This document shows, piece by piece, positions 34,210-41,545 of a stretch of 64,000 bases of DNA. The stretch is from assembly GCA_947085255.1 (NCBI GenBank), contig CAMTVQ010000001.1, positions 434,001-498,000 of the forward strand, given 5' to 3'. The DNA is from CAMTVQ01 sp947085255. GTDB lineage: Bacteria > Bacteroidota > Bacteroidia > Sphingobacteriales > Sphingobacteriaceae. The notes beneath the pieces are model-generated. The model was given only the letters and a program-made list of their open reading frames with translations. It was not told the DNA's origin and made no database searches. Each line of letters starts with the position of its first letter. Within the stretch, counting starts at the first letter, position 1. The position numbers were made by a program, and so were the translations under genes.

Positions 34210-35487
34210 ATGCAAGTATTCAAATTTGGGGGAGCATCGGTAAAAGATGCACAAAGCGTAAAAAACGTTGCCAAAATACTCGAGTTGTACCAAACCGAAC
34301 AATTGTTGGTGGTGCTATCTGCTATGGGTAAAACCACAAATGCTCTTGAAAAATTGGCTGATGCCTACTATCACCAAAAAGATGATACTAATACCCTATT
34401 TGAAGAAATTAAGCAATACCATTATACCATAGTAGAGGAACTTTTAGGTAAAAACAAGCAGCAATTGGCAGATGAAATTGCCAATACTTTTGTAGAAATA
34501 GAGTGGATTTTGGAAGAAGAACCACACACCGATTTTGCCTTTGTTTACGATCAAATCGTAGCTATGGGAGAACTGCTTTCTACCAGAATTGTAAGTGGCT
34601 ATTTAACCTCTTTAGGCGTAAAAAACACTTGGATAGATGCCCGAAGTTATATCCATACAGACAATACCTACCGCGAAGGAAAAATAGATTGGCCTAAAAC
34701 AGATGCTGCAATTAGTGGTGCTTTACCACAATTAGTAAAAAAACAACTTGTTATTACACAAGGTTTTATTGGCAGTACATCCGAAAATTATATCACTACC
34801 TTAGGTCGTGAAGGCTCCGATTATTCGGCAGCAATTTTTGCTTCATGCCTCCATGCACAATCGGTAACGATTTGGAAAGATGTACCCGGTGTACTCAATG
34901 CCGATCCTAAATTATTTTCAGAAACCCATAAGTTTGAGCAGCTACCCTATTCCGAGGCAATAGAAATGACGTATTACGGTGCTACGGTTATTCACCCAAA
35001 AACCATTAAACCTTTACAAAACAAAAACATTCCGCTGCACGTACGTCCTTTTTTATCTCCTTTAGAAAAAGGCACTACAGTTGGCGAAGTCAATCAAGCA
35101 ACATACTCACACCCTACCATTATTGTAAAACAACAGCAGGTATTGATATCTATTAGTACCCGCGATTTTTCATTTATTACCGAGGATAAACTAAGCCGTA
35201 TTCTTGCTGCGGTAGCAAACCATCAAGTAAAAATAAATGTAATGCAAAACTCTGCTTTGAGTTTTTCGATATGTGTGGATGAGGACAGCTCTAAAGTGAC
35301 TAAATTAATAACTGCCCTGCAAGAAGAATTTAAGGTAAAATACAACGAAGGTTTACAATTATTTACTCTACGCCATGCTACAGATGCGCACATTACTCAG
35401 TTTTTAGCTGGAAAAGATATTTTGATAGAGCAGCGAAGCAGAAATACATTGCAGGTGGTGGTAAAACAAAGCAGGGAAATCATTTGA
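34210..35487 (+). CDS. lysC: Aspartate kinase
   Basis: The product has 425 residues. The N-terminal kinase domain starts VFKFGGASVKDA and includes TTLGREGSDYSAAIFA and VWKDVPGVLNADPK-like sequence (IWKDVPGVLNADPKL), then EMTYYGATVIHPKTI. Two C-terminal ACT domains (about 300-420) should bind the feedback inhibitor. It phosphorylates aspartate at the first step toward Lys, Thr, Met and diaminopimelate. It is monofunctional, with no homoserine dehydrogenase part. Its last 26 bases form the left arm of a perfect palindrome, so the C-terminal residues KQSREII and the stop codon are encoded inside a hairpin. Confidence 0.93.
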   Translation: MQVFKFGGASVKDAQSVKNVAKILELYQTEQLLVVLSAMGKTTNALEKLADAYYHQKDDTNTLFEEIKQYHYTIVEELLGKNKQQLADEIANTFVEIEWILEEEPHTDFAFVYDQIVAMGELLSTRIVSGYLTSLGVKNTWIDARSYIHTDNTYREGKIDWPKTDAAISGALPQLVKKQLVITQGFIGSTSENYITTLGREGSDYSAAIFASCLHAQSVTIWKDVPGVLNADPKLFSETHKFEQLPYSEAIEMTYYGATVIHPKTIKPLQNKNIPLHVRPFLSPLEKGTTVGEVNQATYSHPTIIVKQQQVLISISTRDFSFITEDKLSRILAAVANHQVKINVMQNSALSFSICVDEDSSKVTKLITALQEEFKVKYNEGLQLFTLRHATDAHITQFLAGKDILIEQRSRNTLQVVVKQSREII

Positions 35488-35506
35488 TTTCCCTGCTTTG
35501 TTTTAC
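35461..35506. terminator. 22-bp perfect palindromic bidirectional terminator containing the lysC stop
   Basis: The arm 35461-35482 (GTAAAACAAAGCAGGGAAAT, then CA) is the exact reverse complement of 35485-35506, with TT between. The lysC TGA (35485-35487) lies in the right arm. The stem carries A and T runs at its two ends, so it can terminate lysC and the convergent minus-strand lipoprotein gene ending at 35529. Confidence 0.85.
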
Positions 35507-35528
35507 TTAAATAATATTCAGACACCTA

Positions 35529-36254
35529 TTAATTACCACAATCTGCTGCATACGAAAACTTAGCTATTTCGCTACCGTCGCTAACTGCCGTTATTTTTGT
35601 AGGTAAGCCAGCTGCATTAAATTGGTAAGTAAAGCTTTCTGAATTTTCGCTTCCATCTTCCTTAACAGTTACTTTTTTAAGTAAGTTTTTACTAGCATTG
35701 CCAAATACAGGCGTAAAACGTTGTAAGAATACCAACCCTTCATCCTCTATCAGCGAATTTAAACGGTAGCGATCTAACTTATCGGTATAGTACTCATAAG
35801 TAAACTCTTCATTTTCCCCACCATCATTAAATACTTGTTTTACTAAATTTCCATTTGCATACGTACACACGATATTAAAACTACTATCTACTTCTACCTT
35901 ACTAACAAATCCATCGGCATTATAGGTTATAATTACACCATCAAAAGTAGTTGCTCTACCATTGGCATCTAATGCAACAGTGTCGCCATCAACAACAAAA
36001 GTACTATTACCGTAGGTAAAGTTTTCTACTTCAGACGGAAAGCCAAATTCTTTGTAGGTTTCTCTCACTAATCTCAATTTGGCATCGTACTCAGAAATGA
36101 TAGTGTCCGAACCGAAAATAGCAGTAATGGCACAAGGCTTAAAGTCGGTAGATGGAGGAGTAACAGGATTTTCTTTAGGTTTATCATCACAAGAAGAAAT
36201 AAGTACTGTTGCACAAAATGCAAATGCTGTTAATTTTAAAAAAGTTGTTTTCAT
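35529..36254 (-). CDS. Lipoprotein with YD-type beta repeats
   Basis: The product has 241 residues from the ATG at 36254 (MKTTFLKLTAFAFCATVLIS, then SCDDKP), which gives an SPII lipobox. The frame extends to 36317 but that adds 21 residues without signal character. The mature domain repeats short hairpins such as YDAKLRLVRETYKEF, YNADGFVSKVEV and YANGNLVKQVF, like RHS/YD or DUF4595-type sequence seen in Bacteroidota lipoproteins. The function is unknown. It is convergent with lysC. Downstream of the T9SS gene, the 36255-36461 gap holds an inverted-repeat element. Confidence 0.8.
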   Translation of the reverse strand: MKTTFLKLTAFAFCATVLISSCDDKPKENPVTPPSTDFKPCAITAIFGSDTIISEYDAKLRLVRETYKEFGFPSEVENFTYGNSTFVVDGDTVALDANGRATTFDGVIITYNADGFVSKVEVDSSFNIVCTYANGNLVKQVFNDGGENEEFTYEYYTDKLDRYRLNSLIEDEGLVFLQRFTPVFGNASKNLLKKVTVKEDGSENSESFTYQFNAAGLPTKITAVSDGSEIAKFSYAADCGN

Positions 36255-36294
36255 TATTTTTTGATTTAAGTTTAATTGCCCAAATATATTAAAT

Positions 36295-36454
36295 AACCTG
36301 AGTTCGATTAATAACAAGCGCTGTACCAGTAATCAAGGCTATCAATTCCGACGATAGGAGAAATCTTAAGCAATTTAGGAATTACTCCTATCGTTGGAAT
36401 GACAAAAAGGCATTATAGCATTATTTTAAACATATTATTAATCGAACTCAGGTT
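36295..36454. mobile_element. 160-bp element with 20-bp terminal inverted repeats (MITE-like) and a nested hairpin
   Basis: AACCTGAGTTCGATTAATAA (36295-36314) is the exact reverse complement of 36435-36454. Inside, ATTCCGACGATAGGAG (36345-36360) pairs with 36385-36400 with one G-T wobble. The element has no ORF. The nested hairpin is flanked by GAATGACA, as in the hairpin near 58.9 kb. No clear target-site duplication is seen, so a mobile origin is unproven; a folded terminator between the two minus-strand genes is the alternative. Confidence 0.5.
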
Positions 36455-36461
36455 TATATCT

Positions 36462-37532
36462 TTATTGCTTTACTATTCTAGTTGTATACTGTTTATTATT
36501 TTGTTCGATATGCATGACATACAACCCTTTGTTCAGTGCTTGTATAGCTACTACATCTTCTAGAGGAGCAAGTGTTTGGCTCAAAACTAGCTGCCCAACT
36601 AAATTATAGATTGTTACGCTACTTGTTTGCTGATGGTTAATCCCTCTAATATATACAAAACCAGTAGTAGGATTAGGAAATACCTCTGCTGCCAGTAGTT
36701 GCTTATTGGCGATGCCTGCACTTACCTTTTTACGCGAAAACCTAAAATATTGCCCATCATAAGGAACTCCCTCAAAGGTAAACGGCCTTACATTGCTAGT
36801 AACTTCATATAAACTATCAACTCTACCCCCTGGTCTTATTATCTCATCAAATTCAGTAGAGCCAGGATATGACTCTCTAGTCATAAAAGAAGAGAAAAAA
36901 TGATCTTTACCTTCATTATCGAATACCAACTCTTGATTTTTTACTGAACATTTGCCCCAGTGTATTTCTACACTGCTATCGGCTTCTATATACCAAAATT
37001 GAATATTGATAGAATCTAAATTCGTTTCATCTGTTTTAAGCCCTGCGTTTCTATACTCTACTTTTAGTATCCGATTGGGCTTTATTCCTTCTACTTTTTT
37101 ACGGATAGGTGATACGGAATGGTCTTTAGTGCCTCTGTCTTTAAGCGGATGAAAAAGAAATACTATTCTAGAATAGTTAGTCTTTAATGGTTCTACATAA
37201 TCTGAGAATGTTACATATCCGCTATAATTTTTTGCAATAGGAAACTCCTTGGTTTTATATGTTTGTGAATATAAATTGATATCAAAATCATACAAATTGA
37301 ATTGAAAGACTTTCATAGACGTATCATTATCTTCGTCATCATTCCAAAAATCACCCTTGCAGTTAATACAGGGTTTACCATCTATTCTATTCAATAAGCT
37401 ATCGGTTGTACTTAAGGGTTGATATGTGCTGATACCAAAAGCCAACTGATAGGTTTGTGGGTCTTGAAATTGGGCGTTTGTTTTAGTTACAATCAGTACT
37501 AAAAACAATAAAAGTGTTACTTTTTTAATCAT
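36462..37532 (-). CDS. Secreted protein with T9SS type A sorting domain
   Basis: The product has 356 residues. A signal peptide (MIKKVTLLLFLVLIVTKTNA) is followed by about 250 residues of unrecognised, beta-rich sequence that includes a CINC pair. The last 75 residues are a T9SS type A C-terminal domain: VFPNPTTGFVYIRG, VTIYNLVGQLVLSQ, LNKGLYVMHIEQNNKQYTTR and a final IVKQ. Such domains direct cargo through the T9SS for surface attachment or release. Nothing points to an enzyme activity. Confidence 0.85.
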   Translation of the reverse strand: MIKKVTLLLFLVLIVTKTNAQFQDPQTYQLAFGISTYQPLSTTDSLLNRIDGKPCINCKGDFWNDDEDNDTSMKVFQFNLYDFDINLYSQTYKTKEFPIAKNYSGYVTFSDYVEPLKTNYSRIVFLFHPLKDRGTKDHSVSPIRKKVEGIKPNRILKVEYRNAGLKTDETNLDSINIQFWYIEADSSVEIHWGKCSVKNQELVFDNEGKDHFFSSFMTRESYPGSTEFDEIIRPGGRVDSLYEVTSNVRPFTFEGVPYDGQYFRFSRKKVSAGIANKQLLAAEVFPNPTTGFVYIRGINHQQTSSVTIYNLVGQLVLSQTLAPLEDVVAIQALNKGLYVMHIEQNNKQYTTRIVKQ

Positions 37533-37598
37533 CTTCTTGTCAATTAAAATAGAGTCGGTGCAATACCGACTCTATTAGTTTAAAAAATCGTATTCAGA

Positions 37599-38777
37599 TT
37601 ATTTTGCCACTACAAATCTTTTTACCGATTTAGTGCCATTAGTAGCTATAAATTGGCATATATATATACCATTAGCATAATCATCTAAAGCTAAGGAAAG
37701 CGTATTTTGCTCGGCTGTAGTGTAGATAGTACTGTATTCTTTACCAGTATAATCATAAATTAACACTTTACCACCAATTTTATCTCCTTCAATAGCAATA
37801 TTCAATACCTCATTTGCAGGATTTGGAAAAATAGTTATATTATTCTGAAAATCATTGCTAAAGGAAACAATCTTTTCCTCCTCTTGTATCTCTTCTTCAT
37901 CTAGATTTGATTCTCTTTGTTGTGGAAGACAATATTGACATTTGTAAATATAACTGTACCACATAGCTTCTGTAGGAATCGTTAAATCTGGGGGTTTAAT
38001 ACCTCCACCACCACCAACAATCACCCCATCGATGATACGACCAAATTCATCTATAAAAGGTGGTTTTTCAAGATAAGTACGTGTAGTTGTTGTTATCGTC
38101 AGCCTATACTGTTCCCAAAAATTAGCTCCTTGTCGCATTTCATCATAGCAAACCTTTGGTCTAGCAGTATTATATCTTTCCAAGCCTATATCCTCTGTAT
38201 TCCATTCAAATTTATTAGTCCGCTCTACCCAAATAGCAGTACCATCAGGCCCTACTTCTTGTCGGTATGCATTACTTTTCCATTGTGGATTTTGGGTATT
38301 ATTAATTACTGGTCCTACATTTTTTTTAAAAGTACTCTCACTTCTAATGTTTTTAGGACATACAGGTATCTCACATATCTCTCCAAATATCCCTCCAGTA
38401 CCAGGCATAGGTACTGTATTACCTCCTTGTGGCTTAAACCTAGGTATTAGCGGTATCAGCAACTCATTTGGTTCACATTCTTGGTTTTGTGTAATCACTT
38501 GTTTAAAAATAGTTCCATTATTAGTTAAACAATTTTCAGGTATTACTACAGGTATTTCATTTGTTACTATTCTGGGAGTTGGATGCAAAAATGATGGCGG
38601 TATTGTTGTTTTAGTTTTTAATGTAGCAGTAGTATTTAAACTAACATTATAATAAAAATTTCTATACGACTTAGGCTGTCCATTTGCATCAGTATATCCA
38701 GAAATATCATCATAACAAACCTGCTTGCCTCCACCAGCAAAATAAGGAGGGGGATCAGCTTCTGCACCTTCGGGCAT
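37599..38777 (-). pseudogene. 3' part of a broken T9SS cargo gene (C-terminal sorting domain)
   Basis: This frame is open from 38906 and has its first Met at 38777, but there is no signal peptide there. The sequence upstream of that Met (ALYLPESPVLSTISLSGSIP) continues as ordinary protein into the preceding frame. It ends with a T9SS type A sorting domain: IFPNPANEVLNIAIEG, VLIYDYTGKEYSTIY, YANGIYICQF and SVKRFVVAK. A cargo protein with a sorting domain but no signal peptide could not be exported. The missing N-terminus is on the adjacent frame at 38870-39763, so this is read as the second half of one gene split by a one-base shift near 38903-38908 (AAAGGG on the minus strand). Confidence 0.75.
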
Positions 38778-38869
38778 CCAAGCAGCTGCAGGTTTATTTT
38801 CATATTCAATAGAGGCTTCTGAGTAACCAGGTATGCTCAGAGGAATACTTCCACTTAGACTTATAGTGC

Positions 38870-39763
38870 TTAATACTGGTGATTCTGGTAAATATAGTGC
38901 GACCCTTTAACTGGTGGGCTGGTAGATGATGTTCTTGGTGCTGCCAAAACCCCGCATTCATCAACACCAGTAGCTTCTAAATCACCTGCGGGGCTTAGTT
39001 CCACTTCTGGTAAGGTTACTGTTTTTATGTTTTGAGATAAATCTACAGTTAGCACAAGTATAGGACTTTTAATACCCAAAGTATAACCGCATACGTAACT
39101 ATCTTTTTTCCATTGTACAGATAGCTGTGTACCAGTGTTTGCGGCGTAAACCTGCGTATAGGTATCTCCTATAAAAATTTGTTGATTATTTGAATTGTAC
39201 CAATATGTGGTGTAGCCCTGTATAGGACATTTTGAGGTTACTGTAAAAGGTGCATTTGGAGTACAGTTTAGTAATGTTTGAGGTTCTGGTGTAATTTCTA
39301 CCTGAGGCACAATAGTAACCACAGTTGGTGTAGCAGTTTCTTTTACTTCCCAACACCTACTAAAAACATTACATGGCACTTGCTCCCGTGCTTCTACCTC
39401 AAATATAATTGTCCCCGAATACCAATTACAAGGAATTGTAAACTCCCCACCACTTGTACTTGGGTTTCCACATGGACACGATTCATTATTTTCCTTCCAT
39501 CCAGAAGTTTCGGTAACCTCTGTAGGATTTACAGTACCATTATTATCTACTTTAGTACCTACAAAAGTCCAACGGTACCTATACTGATCTCGGTTTTTAA
39601 AATCAGAGTTATTCCAATTAAAGCTGAAACTCTTTCCAGGTGCATAAATGCCTGTTTTGGGGCTCTGAATTTCAAGTGCAGAAGAAAATAATGGGAAAAT
39701 AGAGATGCAAAGTATAACTATGCTCCGCAATAAAGTACTCTTTTTTTAAATTTTTGTTTTCAT
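38870..39763 (-). pseudogene. 5' part of the same broken T9SS cargo gene, with nonsense codon 6
   Basis: The frame from the TTG at 39730 gives 286 residues starting IVILCISIFPLFSSALEIQ, a signal peptide core. The same frame continues upstream to an ATG at 39763 reading MKTKI, stop (TAA, 39748-39746), KKSTLLRSIVILC. Without that TAA it is a textbook Bacteroidota signal peptide. The body has Ig-like strands with Cys pairs and two similar segments, VPQVEITPEP and LPEVELSP. It ends without a sorting domain at 38870, just past the point where the 3' frame opens (38906). Two lesions suggest decay. Sequencing errors, or initiation at TTG with a real second start, are alternatives. Confidence 0.7.
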
Positions 39764-40156
39764 TGTTTTGGTGTTAAATTAATTGCTCAATTTTAGTAAA
39801 TTTATACTTAACAATACTTATCAGTTTATGAAATGGGGAGTTGAGTTTACAAAAAACAAAAAAAAGGAAATCGTTTGATTACCGCTGTTCGACATGTTCC
39901 GGCAAGGGCATGTGTGTAGGCGGGCATGTCGAATGGTAGATAGGAGAGCTTTGTAATCCTATCAATTAAAGTTTTGCGGTTAATTAAAAATAAAGGGTTA
40001 CGAATTATTAATCCTTTTTTATTTACAAGTTTGACATGCGCTACGCTAACATATCGAACAGTGCTTATAGATGTTTAGCAACAGTTAGCCATTTATTTCA
40101 ACAAAAAAAGGGTAACGCTGTGGCGTTACCCTTTTTTATATTAATGAATTGTTAAT
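39764..40156. other. Intergenic region of about 390 bp with inverted repeats, no gene
   Basis: This is the only gap over 300 bp. TTCGACATG (39888-39896) and its complement CATGTCGAA (39925-39933) flank a G-rich stretch with two near-copies of GGGCATGT. A related GACATGCGCTACG...ATATCGAACAG stretch lies near 40035-40062. The rplT terminator is at 40103-40137. No ORF, tRNA or known RNA was seen. Confidence 0.6.
40103..40137. terminator. Strong hairpin terminator of the thrS-infC-rpmI-rplT operon
   Basis: AAAAAAGGGTAACGC pairs with GCGTTACCCTTTTTT around a TGTG loop. It starts 20 bp past the rplT stop on the minus strand, with a GC-rich stem tip and T runs on both strands. Confidence 0.9.
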
Positions 40157-40501
40157 CTATTTAACGGCTTTCACCACTGCTTCAAAAGCAACTGGATTAT
40201 TCATCGCTAAATCAGCTAATACCTTACGGTTTAAACCGATATTTTTTGCATGAACTTTTCCGATAAATTGTGAGTACGACATACCGTGCATGCGTGTTGC
40301 TGCATTGATACGTTGAATCCACAAAGCGCGGAATTCACGTTTTTTAACTTTTCTATCACGATATGCATATTGCATACCTTTTTCTAAAGTGTTTTTCGCA
40401 ATGGTAAACACTTTACTTCTAGAGCCCCAGAAGCCTCTGGCTGCTTTTAGGATTTTTTTACGACGACGACGAGCCGCTACTACGTTAACCGACCTTGGCA
40501 T
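40157..40501 (-). CDS. rplT: Ribosomal protein L20
   Basis: The product has 114 residues, the family's usual length. It begins MPRSVNVVAARRRRKKILKA and contains GFWGSRSKVFTIAKNTLEKG, YAYRDRKVKKREFRALWIQR and INAATRMHGMSYSQFI. L20 binds 23S rRNA early in large-subunit assembly. It is the last gene of the operon, 105 bp after rpmI. That gap is longer than the others in the operon and could hold an L20-binding autoregulatory structure, but I see no specific fold. Confidence 0.97.
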   Translation of the reverse strand: MPRSVNVVAARRRRKKILKAARGFWGSRSKVFTIAKNTLEKGMQYAYRDRKVKKREFRALWIQRINAATRMHGMSYSQFIGKVHAKNIGLNRKVLADLAMNNPVAFEAVVKAVK

Positions 40502-40606
40502 TTTTTACGTTTTTTGGTAGTCAGTGTGGTATTAAAACCAACTTTAAACTGAATCCCTGGTTGAACAATTTGTTAATTTTTATAGAACTTGTTTCCGGTG
40601 TTCTAC

Positions 40607-40807
40607 TTATTTACCGATGCAAAGCATACGTTTCACATTCCCCATATCCGACTCATGTACCAAAGACGAACCTGTTAAAGCACGTTTTTGTTTTGTGGTC
40701 TTCTTGGTAAGAATATGACGCTTAAATGCTTGGCGGCGAGAAATTTTACCGGTTCCAGTAAGCTTAAATCGCTTTTTTGCACTGGAATTAGTCTTCATTT
40801 TTGGCAT
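40607..40807 (-). CDS. rpmI: Ribosomal protein L35
   Basis: The product has 66 residues, beginning MPKMKTNSSAKKRFKLTGTG and containing KRHILTKKTTKQKRALTGSS, both typical of L35. It is highly basic. It lies between infC and rplT in the conserved infC-rpmI-rplT order. Confidence 0.97.
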   Translation of the reverse strand: MPKMKTNSSAKKRFKLTGTGKISRRQAFKRHILTKKTTKQKRALTGSSLVHESDMGNVKRMLCIGK

Positions 40808-40835
40808 CTTACCTGTTGTTAATTATTGATTATAA

Positions 40836-40892
40836 ATTATTGAATTACTTATTATGGTTACGAATAACGAATTATTACTCATTTACGAATAA
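40836..40892. repeat. AT-rich short-period repeat between infC and rpmI
   Basis: Degenerate heptamers (TTATTGA, TTATAAA, TTATTGA, then TTACGAA, TAACGAA) fill the 96-bp gap between the infC stop and the rpmI start. The period is imperfect. It resembles the cleaner heptamer arrays near 30.1 and 33.7 kb. Confidence 0.4.
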
Positions 40893-40903
40893 ACGTAAAC
40901 CGA

Positions 40904-41464
40904 TTACTTTTTACCTTTTGGAGCTAAGAATAAAAACATCCTTTTTCCCTCTAACTTAGGCAACTGCTCTACTTTTGCTTGCTCTTCTAATGCTTGTGCA
41001 AATTTGAGTAACAAAATCTCCCCTTGCTCCTTATATACAATAGCACGTCCCTTAAAATGAACGTAGGCTTTTACTTTTGCACCTTCTTCCAAAAACTTGT
41101 GCGCATGTTTTAACTTAAATTCAAAGTCATGCTCATCTGTATTTGGACCAAAACGAATTTCTTTAATAACCGTTTTTTGTGCATTAGCTTTAATCTCTTT
41201 TTGCTTCTTCTTTTGCTCGTAAAGAAACTTTTTATAGTCTATAACGCGGCAAACAGGAGGTACGGCATTAGGAGAAATCTCCACTAAGTCTAAACCTTGC
41301 TCTTCGGCTATATCCAACGCTTTGCGCAATGGAAATATGCCTGTTTCAATGTTTTCACCTACTATACGAACTTCAAGTGCTCTGATTAATTCATTAATCT
41401 TATGCTCTGGCTCGTTTCTACGAGTTCTGAAGTTGTTGTTTTTGGGTACAAAATTCTGTGCTAT
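40904..41464 (-). CDS. infC: Translation initiation factor IF-3 with probable AUA start
   Basis: From the ATA at 41464 the product has 186 residues: MAQNFVPKNNNF, then RRNEPEHKINELIRALEVRI and VGENIETGIFPLRKALDIAE, followed by the conserved VCRVIDYKKFLYEQKKKQKE and the C-terminal domain. The first ordinary start in frame, TTG at 41329, would delete about 45 conserved residues of the N-terminal domain. There is a stop two codons before the ATA and no ATG, GTG or TTG between it and 41329. A strong Shine-Dalgarno-like AGGGAGGG lies 8 bp before the ATA. Non-AUG starts (AUU in Escherichia coli) are known for infC and allow IF-3 to repress its own mRNA. An ATT at codon 23 is a weaker alternative. 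Confidence 0.9.
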   Translation of the reverse strand: MAQNFVPKNNNFRTRRNEPEHKINELIRALEVRIVGENIETGIFPLRKALDIAEEQGLDLVEISPNAVPPVCRVIDYKKFLYEQKKKQKEIKANAQKTVIKEIRFGPNTDEHDFEFKLKHAHKFLEEGAKVKAYVHFKGRAIVYKEQGEILLLKFAQALEEQAKVEQLPKLEGKRMFLFLAPKGKK

Positions 41465-41472
41465 TGGTTAAA

Positions 41473-41480
41473 CCCTCCCT
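41473..41480 (-). promoter_or_regulatory. Shine-Dalgarno site that defines the infC start
   Basis: AGGGAGGG on the minus strand, with GGAGG at 41478-41474, is 9 nt before the ATA at 41464-41462. Shine-Dalgarno sites are uncommon in Bacteroidota, so its presence here, just before a non-AUG codon, is meaningful. Confidence 0.75.
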
Positions 41481-41545
41481 GGTTTAGTTTAATAAATTTT
41501 GGTTGCCGATTTTCGGTTTCCTTTGTGCTATATAATTTCTATTAT

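Noticed and set aside
38870..38912. Programmed -1 ribosomal frameshift joining the two cargo-gene halves
   Set aside because: The AAAGGG site is not in the X XXY YYZ arrangement in the upstream frame, no stimulatory structure was seen, and the separate nonsense codon 6 favours gene decay or sequence error.
39888..39933. Intrinsic terminator for the broken cargo gene region
   Set aside because: The 9-bp arms are separated by 28 bases and no T run follows, so it is recorded only as an inverted repeat.
41327..41329. TTG as the infC start
   Set aside because: It removes about 45 residues that match the conserved IF-3 N-terminal domain.
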